Below, piece by piece: positions 16,038-25,048 of a DNA stretch of 64,000 nucleotides. The position numbers and the translations under genes were made by a program. The notes under the pieces are model-generated. The model saw only the letters and a list, made by a program, of their open reading frames with translations, ran no database searches and was not told the origin of the DNA. The first letter of the stretch is position 1, and each line of letters opens with the position of its first letter. Source of the DNA: Paenibacillus prosopidis (lineage in GTDB: Bacteria > Bacillota > Bacilli > Paenibacillales > Paenibacillaceae); the NCBI RefSeq assembly GCF_003337375.1, contig NZ_QPJD01000018.1, positions 62,001-126,000 of the forward strand. Reading direction: 5' to 3'.

Positions 16038-17339
16038 ATGAAATCGAAATCGATTATTTATATAAAATCAGCGAATCAGGTCGTAACCGTTAAAGGGGCA
16101 AGCCAGTTGCCGAAGCGGGGACGGGACTTATCTGAGCTGGGCATTATTGAGAACGGCAGCGTCATTTTAGTTGATGACCGTATTGCTTTTGCAGGTACGG
16201 ATGACGAGGCAGTCAACTATTTGGATACGGTGACGGGAAACGTTACGACAATAAATGCGGCGGGCAAAGTGGTCACGCCCGGACTTGTGGATCCTCATAC
16301 TCATCTCATATTCGCAGGCAGCCGGGAGAAAGAATTCGAGATGAGGCTGCAGGGCGTCAAATACATCGATATTTTAAAACAAGGCGGCGGAATTTTGAGC
16401 TCGACGAAGAGTACCCGGGAGGCCACCTTGGAACAGCTGGTTGAGCAATCCTGTGTGCGGCTGAACCGTTTACTCCAGCATGGAGTTACGACGGTAGAAG
16501 CTAAGAGCGGGTACGGCTTGACGGTTGAGGATGAATTGAAACAGCTGCGCGCCGCCCGCAGACTGAATGAGCTTCATCCCGTCGATCTGGTATCCACGTT
16601 TATGGGAGCGCATGCTGTTCCCGCTGAATACAAAGAAAATCCCGAAGCGTTCGTCAGTCTTATAACCGATGAAATGATTCCGCTCGTAGCGAGTGAAAAT
16701 CTGGCTGAGTTCTGCGACGTATTTTGCGAAGAAGGGGTGTTCACAGTAAAGCAGTCCGAACGCATACTCGAAGCCGGCAAACGGTATGGATTAAAGCCGA
16801 AAATCCATGCGGATGAAATCGTTTATACCGGCGGCGCCGAGTTGGCGGTTAAGGTAGGCGCTGTTTCCGCGGAGCATCTGCTGCAGGCATCCGACGAAGG
16901 AATCCGCAAGCTTGCCGGCAGTCAAACGATTGCCGTTCTATTGCCGGCGACGGCCTTCTTCCTTATGGAGCAGCCTGCAAGGGCTCGAACGATGATTGAG
17001 GAAGGGGTAGCTGTAGCGCTCTCCACCGATTGCAACCCCGGCTCATCTCCTACCCAGTCGATGCCGTTTGTCATGAACGCTGCCTGCATAACTATGCGAA
17101 TGACGCCAGCCGAGGTGCTTGCAGCAGCGACGATTAATGCGGCGCATGCGATTGGAAGAGCGGATCAAATCGGCAGCATCGAAGCCGGGAAGAAAGCGGA
17201 TATCGTTTTGTTCAACGCCTCTAATTATCAAATGCTTCAATATAACTTCGCAGTCAATCTTGTTGATACCGTTATTAAAAACGGGAGAATAGCGGTTAAG
17301 GAAGGTGTTTTGCTTGGGAAAAAAACAGCTTCGGGTTAA
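16038..17339 (+). CDS. hutI: Imidazolonepropionase
   Basis: A 433-residue metal-dependent amidohydrolase that opens 4-imidazolone-5-propanoate to N-formimino-L-glutamate in histidine breakdown. The metal-binding start PHTHLIFAGSREKEFEMR is diagnostic; KSGYGL, HADEIV and STDCNPGSSPTQSMP complete the HutI set. ATG at 16038 is chosen because AAAAGGAT lies about 10 bases before it; a GTG at 16002 is in frame but has no ribosome site. It overlaps the next gene, so this is an operon. hutH and hutU are not in the window, so the pathway is split. Confidence 0.95.
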   Translation: MKSKSIIYIKSANQVVTVKGASQLPKRGRDLSELGIIENGSVILVDDRIAFAGTDDEAVNYLDTVTGNVTTINAAGKVVTPGLVDPHTHLIFAGSREKEFEMRLQGVKYIDILKQGGGILSSTKSTREATLEQLVEQSCVRLNRLLQHGVTTVEAKSGYGLTVEDELKQLRAARRLNELHPVDLVSTFMGAHAVPAEYKENPEAFVSLITDEMIPLVASENLAEFCDVFCEEGVFTVKQSERILEAGKRYGLKPKIHADEIVYTGGAELAVKVGAVSAEHLLQASDEGIRKLAGSQTIAVLLPATAFFLMEQPARARTMIEEGVAVALSTDCNPGSSPTQSMPFVMNAACITMRMTPAEVLAAATINAAHAIGRADQIGSIEAGKKADIVLFNASNYQMLQYNFAVNLVDTVIKNGRIAVKEGVLLGKKTASG

Positions 17340-18576
17340 CACGGCCCGTTTGGAGCAGAGCATCCACGCTTTGGCCATGTTCGGCAGGAACGAACATGGC
17401 GGGCTCGACCGCACAACCTTCACGCCTGCGGAATTGGCAGCGCGGGATTGGCTGAAGGATCAGCTTGCCAGGATAGCTTTGGAGATCAGAGTTGATCAAG
17501 CGGCCAATATATGGGCCGTGCGGAAGGGAAACGAGCCAATTCTTCCTGCTATTGCTTTCGGATCCCATATCGATACTGTACCTAATGGCGGCAAATATGA
17601 TGGCGCGTTGGGCGTTCTCATTGCGCTAGAAGTGATGAGAGTGCTGCAAGAGCATGAGATTATCACGAGACATCCACTGGAACTGGTCTCGTTTAGCGCG
17701 GAGGAGCCAAATCCCTTCGGGTTATCGACATTCGGCAGCAGGGCTGTTACGAAGAAGCTGAAAAGAACGGATATTATGGACGTGAAAAATCCGGCCGGAC
17801 AGCTTTTGACAGATGCTTTGCGGAGTGCGGGTGGCGATCCGGACCGTTTTGAAGATGCCGCCCGCGGCCCGGAGGAATTGAGCGCATTTCTTGAAGTTCA
17901 CATCGAGCAAGGGAAACGCTTATTAGAACGGAATATTCCCGTTGGCGTCGTAACCGCGATTACCGGCATTTACCGGGAAACCGTTATGGTATCCGGCGAG
18001 GCGAATCACGCAGGAACCACTTTGATGGAGGATCGGAAAGACGCATTGACCGCTTCTTGCGGGATCGTTCTTTCACTGGAAAAGGTATGCCGGAACCACC
18101 CGGCGAGTGAAGTTGTCGGTACGGTGGGGAGAATGGTTATAACGCCAAATGCCGCCAATATCATCCCTGAGAAGGCCTGGTTTATCGCTGAAATACGCGG
18201 GAAAAGCCGCAAGGAAATTCAAGAAGTAATCACAGCCTGGGAAAGCTGTATTTCGGTGATCGAGAAGGAGCGCGGCGCAATTGTGCAGCGCACGGTCATG
18301 CTGGATCAGCCTCCGGCGCCAATGGATGACGAAGTGATTCGAGTCAGTCAGGAGCAGGCGCATTTATTAGGCTATCCGTTTCAATTGCTTGGCAGCATGG
18401 CTGGCCACGATGCGGCTCATATGGCTTCTATCACAAGAAGCGGGATGCTGTTTGTGCCGAGTATTGACGGAAAAAGCCATTGTCCAGATGAAGAGAGCCG
18501 CATGGAAGACATTGAGAAGGCAGCCAACGTACTGCTTCATACCATTTTGGAACTGGATCAACGATTAGACCGCTAA
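17314..18576 (+). CDS. M20-family Zn hydrolase (allantoate/N-carbamoyl amino-acid amidohydrolase type)
   Basis: A protein of about 420 residues with the di-zinc motifs of the AllC/HyuC family: GSHIDTVPNGGKYDGALG, SAEEPNPFG, EVHIEQGKRL, NHAGTT and the C-terminal IDGKSHCPDE. Members cleave N-carbamoyl or N-formyl groups from amino acids. Between HutI and a deaminase-like enzyme, and with no HutG in the operon, it may release L-glutamate from N-formylglutamate; this is inference. TTG at 17314 is favoured since GGAAGG (17300-17305) lies eight bases upstream; a GTG at 17305 overlaps that site. It overlaps hutI by 26 bases. Confidence 0.88.
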   Translation: MGKKQLRVNTARLEQSIHALAMFGRNEHGGLDRTTFTPAELAARDWLKDQLARIALEIRVDQAANIWAVRKGNEPILPAIAFGSHIDTVPNGGKYDGALGVLIALEVMRVLQEHEIITRHPLELVSFSAEEPNPFGLSTFGSRAVTKKLKRTDIMDVKNPAGQLLTDALRSAGGDPDRFEDAARGPEELSAFLEVHIEQGKRLLERNIPVGVVTAITGIYRETVMVSGEANHAGTTLMEDRKDALTASCGIVLSLEKVCRNHPASEVVGTVGRMVITPNAANIIPEKAWFIAEIRGKSRKEIQEVITAWESCISVIEKERGAIVQRTVMLDQPPAPMDDEVIRVSQEQAHLLGYPFQLLGSMAGHDAAHMASITRSGMLFVPSIDGKSHCPDEESRMEDIEKAANVLLHTILELDQRLDR

Positions 18577-18589
18577 GGAGTGAACCGAG

Positions 18590-19921
18590 ATGCCGCAATT
18601 ATATAAAGCCGATTATATTTACTTTAAAGAGAAGTTTCAGAACAATCTAGCGATGCTTGTCGAGAATGGTGTCATTAAGGAAATAGGAGAACGGCAAGCG
18701 ATGGAAGCGAAGTATGCAGGAGCCGGGCAAACAGACTTGAGCGGCAAAGCCATCGTCCCAGGCACCGTTAACGCACATAACCACTCTTTTCAAAGTCTCT
18801 TGAGAGGAATCGCCGTTGACCGTCCTTTCCTGGAATGGCGCGACAACGCCCTTTACAAGTATACGCCTCTTCTGGATGAAGAAGCGATTTATACCGGCGC
18901 ATTGTTTGCATTCGGCGAAATGCTGAAGTATGGCGTGACTACCGTCAGCGATTTTTTCTATGTCCACAACGGGGGAACGGCTACTGACGAAGCGGTTATT
19001 CAAGCGGCGCAGGATTTGGGAATCCGCTTGGTGCTGGCACGAACGATGTACGATTGGGACGGGGCTCCGCTGAGCTATCGAGAAACCGTAAAGGATGCGG
19101 TGCATCGGACCCGTAAACTGGCTATAAAGCATCAAGGGAATCCGATGGTAACGATTCATCCGGCCCCTCACAGTCCGCATGGCGCTTCCCCGGAGATGAT
19201 TAAGGCGGGACACCGTTTAGCGCAGGAGCTCGATACCCCTTTCCATATCCATGTAGCGGAAGAGATGTTTGAGGTGGAAGAAACGCTTGAGAAATATAAG
19301 CTTAAGCCCGTTCATTATTTGAATGATCTAGGGGTAGTTGATGAAAGAATGATTGCGATTCATCTGGTCTGGCTCGAGGATTCGGAGATCCGGCTCTTAG
19401 GCGAGAAAAATGCTGCTTTGGCCTATTGTCCTTCAAGCAACATGTTTCTATCGGACGGGGTAACGCGGATACCGGATCTCGCGAAAGCTGGTGTTCGGAT
19501 CACGCTAGGCTCAGACGGGGCTTGCAGCAATAACCGGATCAGCGTATTCGAAGAGATGAGAATGTGCTCACTTCTGCAAAAGGTAACCCGTCTGGACGGC
19601 ACCTGCATTAACGCGAAGCAAGTGTTCGATATGGGGACAAAGGTTGGCGGAGAGCTTCTGCGTCTGCCCGTAGGCGTCCTGCAAGAAGGTTACCAGGCCG
19701 ATTTCGTAACGCTTAATCTGGATGATCTTTCCTTGTCGCCAAAACGGGAGCTGTTCGCGAACATTGTATACGCCATGCAGCCGAACGCTATAAGCGATGT
19801 TGTGGTGAACGGGAAATTCATTGTTAACGACGGAGAGCTTGCAACGGTTTCGGAAAAGTCAATTGTAAACAAAGTAGACCGCTTGTTCGAGAAATGGCAA
19901 ATGTTCGATGGAAGGTGGTAA
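18590..19921 (+). CDS. Amidohydrolase-superfamily deaminase (ATZ/TRZ type), candidate formiminoglutamate deiminase
   Basis: A 443-residue metal-dependent deaminase or hydrolase. Metal ligands are visible in VNAHNHSFQSLLRG, FHIHVAEE and LGSDGACSNN, with C-terminal ADFVTLNLDD closing the amidohydrolase fold. The AHNHSFQ form resembles HutF (N-formimino-L-glutamate deiminase), but GSDGACSNN is closer to general TRZ/ATZ and adenosine-type deaminases. Context (third gene after hutI, 13 bases after the M20 hydrolase) supports a HutF-like job: formiminoglutamate to formylglutamate plus ammonia. TAAGGAGTG precedes the ATG. Family sure, substrate uncertain. Confidence 0.85.
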   Translation: MPQLYKADYIYFKEKFQNNLAMLVENGVIKEIGERQAMEAKYAGAGQTDLSGKAIVPGTVNAHNHSFQSLLRGIAVDRPFLEWRDNALYKYTPLLDEEAIYTGALFAFGEMLKYGVTTVSDFFYVHNGGTATDEAVIQAAQDLGIRLVLARTMYDWDGAPLSYRETVKDAVHRTRKLAIKHQGNPMVTIHPAPHSPHGASPEMIKAGHRLAQELDTPFHIHVAEEMFEVEETLEKYKLKPVHYLNDLGVVDERMIAIHLVWLEDSEIRLLGEKNAALAYCPSSNMFLSDGVTRIPDLAKAGVRITLGSDGACSNNRISVFEEMRMCSLLQKVTRLDGTCINAKQVFDMGTKVGGELLRLPVGVLQEGYQADFVTLNLDDLSLSPKRELFANIVYAMQPNAISDVVVNGKFIVNDGELATVSEKSIVNKVDRLFEKWQMFDGRW

Positions 19922-19934
19922 AGGGGCGGCCAAC

Positions 19935-20021
19935 GTGATACGTATTATTATTGTCGATGGCGGAAGTGCCGGAAGCTATGTTTTGCGGCGAATAACGGAT
20001 TCAATGTCCACCTACGGTTAG
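19935..20021 (+). pseudogene. Truncated start of an FAD/NAD-binding protein
   Basis: AAGGGGCGG and a GTG at 19935 open a 28-codon frame, IRIIIVDGGSAGSYVLRR, that looks like the beta-alpha-beta dinucleotide fold at the N-terminus of a GMC or other flavoprotein. It then runs into dispersed repeat family A and stops at 20019-20021. It sits at operon distance from the deaminase, so a fourth gene probably existed and was cut off at the repeat. The evidence is short and suggestive only. Confidence 0.4.
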
Positions 20022-20050
20022 CCATGGACATTGGATCCGTTTCGATTTCT
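19981..20050. repeat. Dispersed intergenic repeat family A, copy 2, with terminator-like hairpin
   Basis: The left part matches the segment ending at 3474 with three mismatches in 30; the right part (GGATCCGTTTCGATTTCT) matches 3542-3558. GGATTCAATGTCC (19997-20009) pairs with GGACATTGGATCC (20026-20038) and T-rich sequence follows, so it may also terminate the hut operon. The remainder to 20182 shows nothing more. Confidence 0.7.
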
Positions 20051-20182
20051 GTTTTTAAAGCGTTCCGAACACGTCCTTGACTACTAGCAATGCATAATCA
20101 TTGCTGTTCAATCAAGCTCACGAAAGAGCGAACCCCTGTTAGATGGGACGAACTGCATAAGTCATGTCAATTGCCGCTATTC

Positions 20183-21946
20183 TTAACTACCATGGTTAAC
20201 AAGCCTCGGCAGTTCAACCGTTACGGTAGTCCCTTGAACGGGGCTGCTTTCCATCCGCATGGAAGCTTGTCTGCCAAATAAATGCTCCGCCCTTTTCCGG
20301 GTATGGGATAACCCGATATGCCGGAGCCCAGAGTTCTTCTTGTTCTCCCCCTTATCCCAAATGGTTGGAAGCTGATCAGCTTCGATCCCTATTCCGTCAT
20401 CTTCAATTTGAATGGTAAGAACGCTTTTAGAAACGGATGCGGATATACGTATCGTCCCCTGAGCTTCTTTCGGGCAAATGCCGTGGAAAATTGCATTTTC
20501 GACAAAAGGCTGGATGAGGTTGCGGGGAACCAGGCAATCATAGGCCTCCTCCTGGATGTCCCATATTACCTCAAACATATCTATATACCGATATGACTGA
20601 ATGGAGATATAATCCCGCAATAATCCGATCTCTTCACGGAGAGGGATAAGGGATTGGGCCCCGCCCATTTTGGTGGCATCCTGCAAAATCCGGATAAAAG
20701 AACCGACCATCCGGACAATATCATCATTTCCTTGCTTCTGTGCCATGTAAATGACGGCGTTCAACGTATTGTATACGAAGTGCGGATTCAGTTGGGAGAG
20801 GAGAAGCTCCAGCTCCAGCTCCCGTTTATCCTTCTCATGGCGGATCGATTCCTCCAAATGCACCTGAAGCTGATTGGTCATACGGTTAAAGCCCTGCCCC
20901 AGCTTCTCCAATTCATCGCCGGTTCTAATGTACACCGATGTATGCAGATTCCCGCTCGAGACGGCATTCATAGCATGGTATAAGCGCATGATCGGTCTCG
21001 TAATCCGGAAGATCGCCGGCATCATAAGCAGCAGGATCAAAATCGTACTGGTCAGTGAAAAAAAGCCGAGCAAATAAAGGACGATTTTGCCTCGTTCCAT
21101 TAATGAAGCATTGGAAATAAAGGACACAAGCTCCCAGTTATTGATCTCGAACCGGTCGACCAGCATGTAACCTCCTTGGATTCTGAAGATGCCTTCCTCC
21201 TCCTTCACGGAAGCGGCTGAAAGGAGCGAAGGGGTGAGCGAGATGTCTGATGCCGGATTCTCTTTCTCATATAATAGATAGCCTGCGTCATTCCTCCAAA
21301 GAAATTCTTCGAAATCCGCGCTGCCAAAGTCAAGCAATTGTTCGAAGCTTTCGTAATCGAGGTTTAGGATCAGTTCGCCGATCGTACGCCCGGGCTGCTC
21401 AATATCCTTTACGGTTACGATAAAGCTGATCATCTTGCCTACATTGACAGAATTGCCGGTTATGATCATGTCATGCGGTTCGGTAAAGGCATGCTGCTGC
21501 CTTGACTGGACATGATTCTGATACCAATCCTCTTTCAGATGCTCGCTAAAGTACTGGTCATTCCTGGCTTCGCTCCAGAATACGCGGCCGTTAGGGAAAA
21601 GAAGGGCAAAGCTGGATACTTCCTTGCGCAAGCCTTTGTTTTCATCCAAATAATCCAATGTGTCTTGAAGCATCGCAAATTGTCCGAAGGTATCCAATTG
21701 GTCGTACGTTTTATAGAAGGACTGCAATTGACCGGAAATAATTAATGAAAATGAAAATTTGGCGATATCGTCCGACATATATTCAAGCTGTCTGACCGTT
21801 TGGCTGAGCTTTGTCTCATCCTCATGGATCATTTGCTTCACCAAGATGGTCTGATAATAATAATAGGTAAATGCCGCGGACAATAGGAAGCTTATACTGG
21901 CAACAATGACGATCCGCTGCAGGATGACCGAACGGAGGCTTTTCAT
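20183..21946 (-). CDS. YesM-type sensor histidine kinase
   Basis: A 587-residue membrane sensor. A first membrane helix (IVIVASISFLLSAAFTYYY) is followed by an extracellular sensor of about 250 residues, a second helix (GKIVLYLLGFFSLTSTILILL), a HAMP linker, the His_kinase box LNPHFVYNTLNAV with H389 as the predicted phosphorylated residue, and a HATPase domain (NLIQPFVENAIFHG, DDGIGIE). GGAGG lies nine bases before the ATG. It overlaps the upstream regulator gene by four bases and is divergent from a sugar ABC operon, which it probably controls. Confidence 0.93.
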   Translation of the reverse strand: MKSLRSVILQRIVIVASISFLLSAAFTYYYYQTILVKQMIHEDETKLSQTVRQLEYMSDDIAKFSFSLIISGQLQSFYKTYDQLDTFGQFAMLQDTLDYLDENKGLRKEVSSFALLFPNGRVFWSEARNDQYFSEHLKEDWYQNHVQSRQQHAFTEPHDMIITGNSVNVGKMISFIVTVKDIEQPGRTIGELILNLDYESFEQLLDFGSADFEEFLWRNDAGYLLYEKENPASDISLTPSLLSAASVKEEEGIFRIQGGYMLVDRFEINNWELVSFISNASLMERGKIVLYLLGFFSLTSTILILLLMMPAIFRITRPIMRLYHAMNAVSSGNLHTSVYIRTGDELEKLGQGFNRMTNQLQVHLEESIRHEKDKRELELELLLSQLNPHFVYNTLNAVIYMAQKQGNDDIVRMVGSFIRILQDATKMGGAQSLIPLREEIGLLRDYISIQSYRYIDMFEVIWDIQEEAYDCLVPRNLIQPFVENAIFHGICPKEAQGTIRISASVSKSVLTIQIEDDGIGIEADQLPTIWDKGENKKNSGLRHIGLSHTRKRAEHLFGRQASMRMESSPVQGTTVTVELPRLVNHGS

Positions 21947-23499
21947 GAGCTATAGCCTCCATGGCGGTATTGATGAGGAAGAATACCCGTCGTTTTTTTG
22001 AATACCTGGCTGAAATGCTGTGGCGAACGATAACCGACTCTTGCGCAAACCTCGGTCATTTTAGCGTCCTCTTGGCTCAAAATGAGCTTAGCCTGATTGA
22101 TTCTGTGCTCCGTTAAGTAATCGAGAAACGTACGCGCGAGCTCACGCTTAAACAATTGATGGAGATAGGAGGCGCTTATTCCCGTTGAGCGGGAGACATC
22201 CTCGATGTTAATATCTTTATGATAGTGCTCTTGAATATAGCGCAGCGCTCTCAGCATTTTGCCTGATATCTGGTCTTGTTCATCATTGTTGGCGCAGAGT
22301 CTCTGAATAATTAAGATGAATCTATTCATTATTTGGTCAATGTGATAGATAGGCTCTCCTGCATCTTCATCAAGAGGGTTGATCTCCGGCAAACCTTTGG
22401 CGGCAAGACGCTTATTGATAAGCCCGGTCAGCGCATGCACGGTCTCGTACAGGCCCGGCAAATCCCATTGCGGATAGCATAAAGAATGAAATTGATCTTT
22501 GATAGCGCTCTCAATTGTTCCGGCATCCTTCTGATTCATAGCTTCAATCAGCTTTTCGAGGCGAATGCTCCGAGTTGCCATGCTTCCCGCTTTGTCAGGG
22601 GTCAGCAAGGGGAGCTCATCTGCGCAGAGCATCATATTCTTGCCGCAAAAGACGGCATGGCGCGCGGCAGCCTCGACTAAACGAAGGGAATTCGGAAGCG
22701 ATGAGGAATCATGGCTTTGAAAAGCGAAATATAAGGAACAGCTCCGGCCGTATTGCCGCTTTATATGAGAATGAATGGTTAACGTAAGCTCTCGAAACGA
22801 CTCCCGCATTAGCGCTGCGGATTTATTTTTTTGGGAGAACAAGGCGATGAATTGGTTTCGGTTAAGCGGGAATTCGCCGATAAGCTGCCAAGACGATTGA
22901 TCCGCGTACAAATGAATCTCGCTTGACGCCCATTTGAGCGATTGAATGGTTTCAGTCCTTCCGCTTACAGAAGGTATGTCCGAGAACGGTGAATCTCCTT
23001 GAATAAGGAGCATGGCGAAGGGAGGCTTCGCTCCGCTCTCAAGGAATACGCTCGTTAGTTCCGTTCCCGTCAAGAGGTCCATAAGCTGCTCGGAACGCTG
23101 AACCCTTCTTTGTTTCTCGTCGGTTTCCCAGGCCTCCTTAGCCTTGTTCAGCTCATGGAGCAATTTATTCCGGTCAACCTCATGCTTAATCAGATAGCTG
23201 GAGACGTTTCCTATGGATATGGCCTGCCTGGCATATTCGAAATCCTCATAAGCGCTCATGACAATAAACTTAACGCCCAGCTTGCGCCCGGAAACCGCCC
23301 GGATCAATTCCAGGCCGTCCATCACAGGCATACGGATATCGACGATCATGATTTGCGGACGGATTTCCTCGCATAGGCGAAGTGCGCTTCTGCCATTCGT
23401 CGCGGTTGCCGCGATTTCGTAGCCATGCTCGTCCCAAGGCAGAAGACTTTTGACATGCTCCAGGGCGATTCGCTCGTCGTCTACCAATATGACCTTCAT
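21943..23499 (-). CDS. YesN-type response regulator, REC plus AraC DNA-binding domain
   Basis: A 518-residue regulator: receiver domain at residues 1-120 with D54 in MIVDIRMP as phosphoacceptor; a long divergent middle; two AraC helix-turn-helix motifs at the C-terminus (INIEDVSRSTGISASYLHQLF and MTEVCARVGYRSPQHFSQVFK). ATG at 23499 is chosen because GTGGAGGTAAGG lies just before it; the upstream GTG belongs to that ribosome site. It is transcribed divergently from the sugar-binding protein at 23681 and is followed by its cognate kinase with a four-base overlap. Confidence 0.93.
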   Translation of the reverse strand: MKVILVDDERIALEHVKSLLPWDEHGYEIAATATNGRSALRLCEEIRPQIMIVDIRMPVMDGLELIRAVSGRKLGVKFIVMSAYEDFEYARQAISIGNVSSYLIKHEVDRNKLLHELNKAKEAWETDEKQRRVQRSEQLMDLLTGTELTSVFLESGAKPPFAMLLIQGDSPFSDIPSVSGRTETIQSLKWASSEIHLYADQSSWQLIGEFPLNRNQFIALFSQKNKSAALMRESFRELTLTIHSHIKRQYGRSCSLYFAFQSHDSSSLPNSLRLVEAAARHAVFCGKNMMLCADELPLLTPDKAGSMATRSIRLEKLIEAMNQKDAGTIESAIKDQFHSLCYPQWDLPGLYETVHALTGLINKRLAAKGLPEINPLDEDAGEPIYHIDQIMNRFILIIQRLCANNDEQDQISGKMLRALRYIQEHYHKDINIEDVSRSTGISASYLHQLFKRELARTFLDYLTEHRINQAKLILSQEDAKMTEVCARVGYRSPQHFSQVFKKTTGILPHQYRHGGYSS

Positions 23500-23605
23500 A
23501 GACCTTACCTCCACTAGTTTTGTATGTGTTATTGATTATAACGTACAGGGTGGCCTTCGAATCAATAGGGAGTGTAGGAATTCGACCAAAAGTGTAGGAT
23601 TGCAA

Positions 23606-23650
23606 TGTTTACGCTTACATTTATAGACGTGTATATTGAAAGCGTAAACA
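23606..23650. promoter_or_regulatory. Two opposed cre-like sites (CcpA) forming an inverted repeat
   Basis: TGTTTACGCTT (23606-23616) is the exact inverse of AAGCGTAAACA (23640-23650). Each arm, read in the proper direction, fits the cre consensus WTGNAANCGNWNNCW (23606-23620 on minus, 23636-23650 on plus). They lie between the divergent regulator gene and the solute-binding protein gene, so carbon catabolite repression of one or both is likely. Confidence 0.6.
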
Positions 23651-23680
23651 ATAACGGTGGATAAAAGGAGAGATTATTCG

Positions 23681-25048
23681 ATGCATACGCAAAATTGGAC
23701 GAAACGAATCAGCCTATTGATCTCCATTATGATGCTAGTCGGCTTGCTTGCAGCCTGCGGAGGCGGCAATGCCGGAACTGGAGAGGGTTCCGGCAAGGAA
23801 GAGGGCGGCACAAAGAATGAAAATACTTCAGAAGGCGATAATGCCGGGACGGCAATCAAAGGGAACGAGGATTACAAGGGAGAGTTCGTTCTATGGACGT
23901 GGGAGCCAGAGCATCCTACGGCTTTGGCAGCATTCAATGAAAAATATCCGAACATAAAGTTAAAGCGGGTGAACGTTGCCAATGAGGATATTTCAAAAAA
24001 GCTGCAAACGACCATCGCATCAGGCGGCGAGCTGCCTGACGTCATACGGATCGAGCGCGGCCAAAAAGCTAAAATATTCGATATGGACATCCTCGAGAAT
24101 CTCGAAGCGCCGCCGTATAACGCGGATAAAACGATCCTGTTCGATTATGATATCGCGGCCTTCTCCAAAGACGACCATATGATCGCGATTCCGGACGATA
24201 TGAGCGTAGCGGGAATAGCCTACATCAAATCGCTTGCCAAGCAATATTTCGGAACCGATAATCCGGAGGAAATGGAAGCCATTTTCACAGACTGGGATGT
24301 GTTTATCGAAAAAGGGAAAGAGGCGCTTCAGCAAAGCGGCGGTAAAGTGAAAATGTTCCCAAGTCTCGGCGACGTTCAGCAAATACTTAAAGGCCAGATT
24401 TCAGAGCCGTATTTTGACGGGGATAAACTGAATGTGCCAATGCTGGAAAGCACGATAACCACTTTAGTCAAATTTCGCGACTCCGGCGTAATAGATAAGC
24501 TCGATCAATGGACGCCTGCCTGGAATGCTGCATTCGGCGGGGAGAAATATATATTCGCCATGTCACCTGTTTGGATGCCGCAATATGTAATCGGACCTAA
24601 CGACAAGAAGGATGACCGTTGGGCGCTGATGGTGCCTCCAGGCGGCGGTTTCATTAGAGGCGGCTCCTCGCACGGTATCCCGAAAGGCGCCAAAAACGCC
24701 GAGCTTGCCTGGAAATGGATCGAATTTACATCCATGTCGCAGGAAGGCGCAGACGCGCAGAAAACGGATGGCGTGTTCACACATTTCAAAAAAGCATATG
24801 AAGATCAATCGTTTACCAACTGGACATGGCGGAACTTCGGCAGCCAGGATATCGGCGAAAAGTTCTTCGTCGACATCTCGGCAACAACGAAGGACATGCC
24901 GGAAAATATTAATGACCTCGTATTGGATGAAGTGATGAATATTGTGCTCCAGACGCTTGCTAAAGACGATTCGTTCGGTGTAGAGCAAGCGATGGAAAGG
25001 ATTCAAAAGGAATTGAAAGCGAAATCGCCGAACATCGTTTGGGAGTGA
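23681..25048 (+). CDS. Sugar ABC transporter substrate-binding lipoprotein (CUT1 family), module 1
   Basis: A 455-residue lipoprotein: signal helix ending in LAAC with C26 acylated, a Gly/Glu/Lys-rich linker, then a family-1 extracellular solute-binding fold (VLWTWEPEHPTALAAFNEKYPNIKLKRVNV; DVIRIERGQKAKIFDMDILENLE). It captures a carbohydrate, probably an oligosaccharide, for the two permeases that follow. ATG at 23681 is preceded by AAAAGGAGAG; the open frame begins earlier at a GTG without a ribosome site. Its stop codon overlaps the start of the permease gene. Two cre-like sites lie just upstream. Confidence 0.92.
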   Translation: MHTQNWTKRISLLISIMMLVGLLAACGGGNAGTGEGSGKEEGGTKNENTSEGDNAGTAIKGNEDYKGEFVLWTWEPEHPTALAAFNEKYPNIKLKRVNVANEDISKKLQTTIASGGELPDVIRIERGQKAKIFDMDILENLEAPPYNADKTILFDYDIAAFSKDDHMIAIPDDMSVAGIAYIKSLAKQYFGTDNPEEMEAIFTDWDVFIEKGKEALQQSGGKVKMFPSLGDVQQILKGQISEPYFDGDKLNVPMLESTITTLVKFRDSGVIDKLDQWTPAWNAAFGGEKYIFAMSPVWMPQYVIGPNDKKDDRWALMVPPGGGFIRGGSSHGIPKGAKNAELAWKWIEFTSMSQEGADAQKTDGVFTHFKKAYEDQSFTNWTWRNFGSQDIGEKFFVDISATTKDMPENINDLVLDEVMNIVLQTLAKDDSFGVEQAMERIQKELKAKSPNIVWE

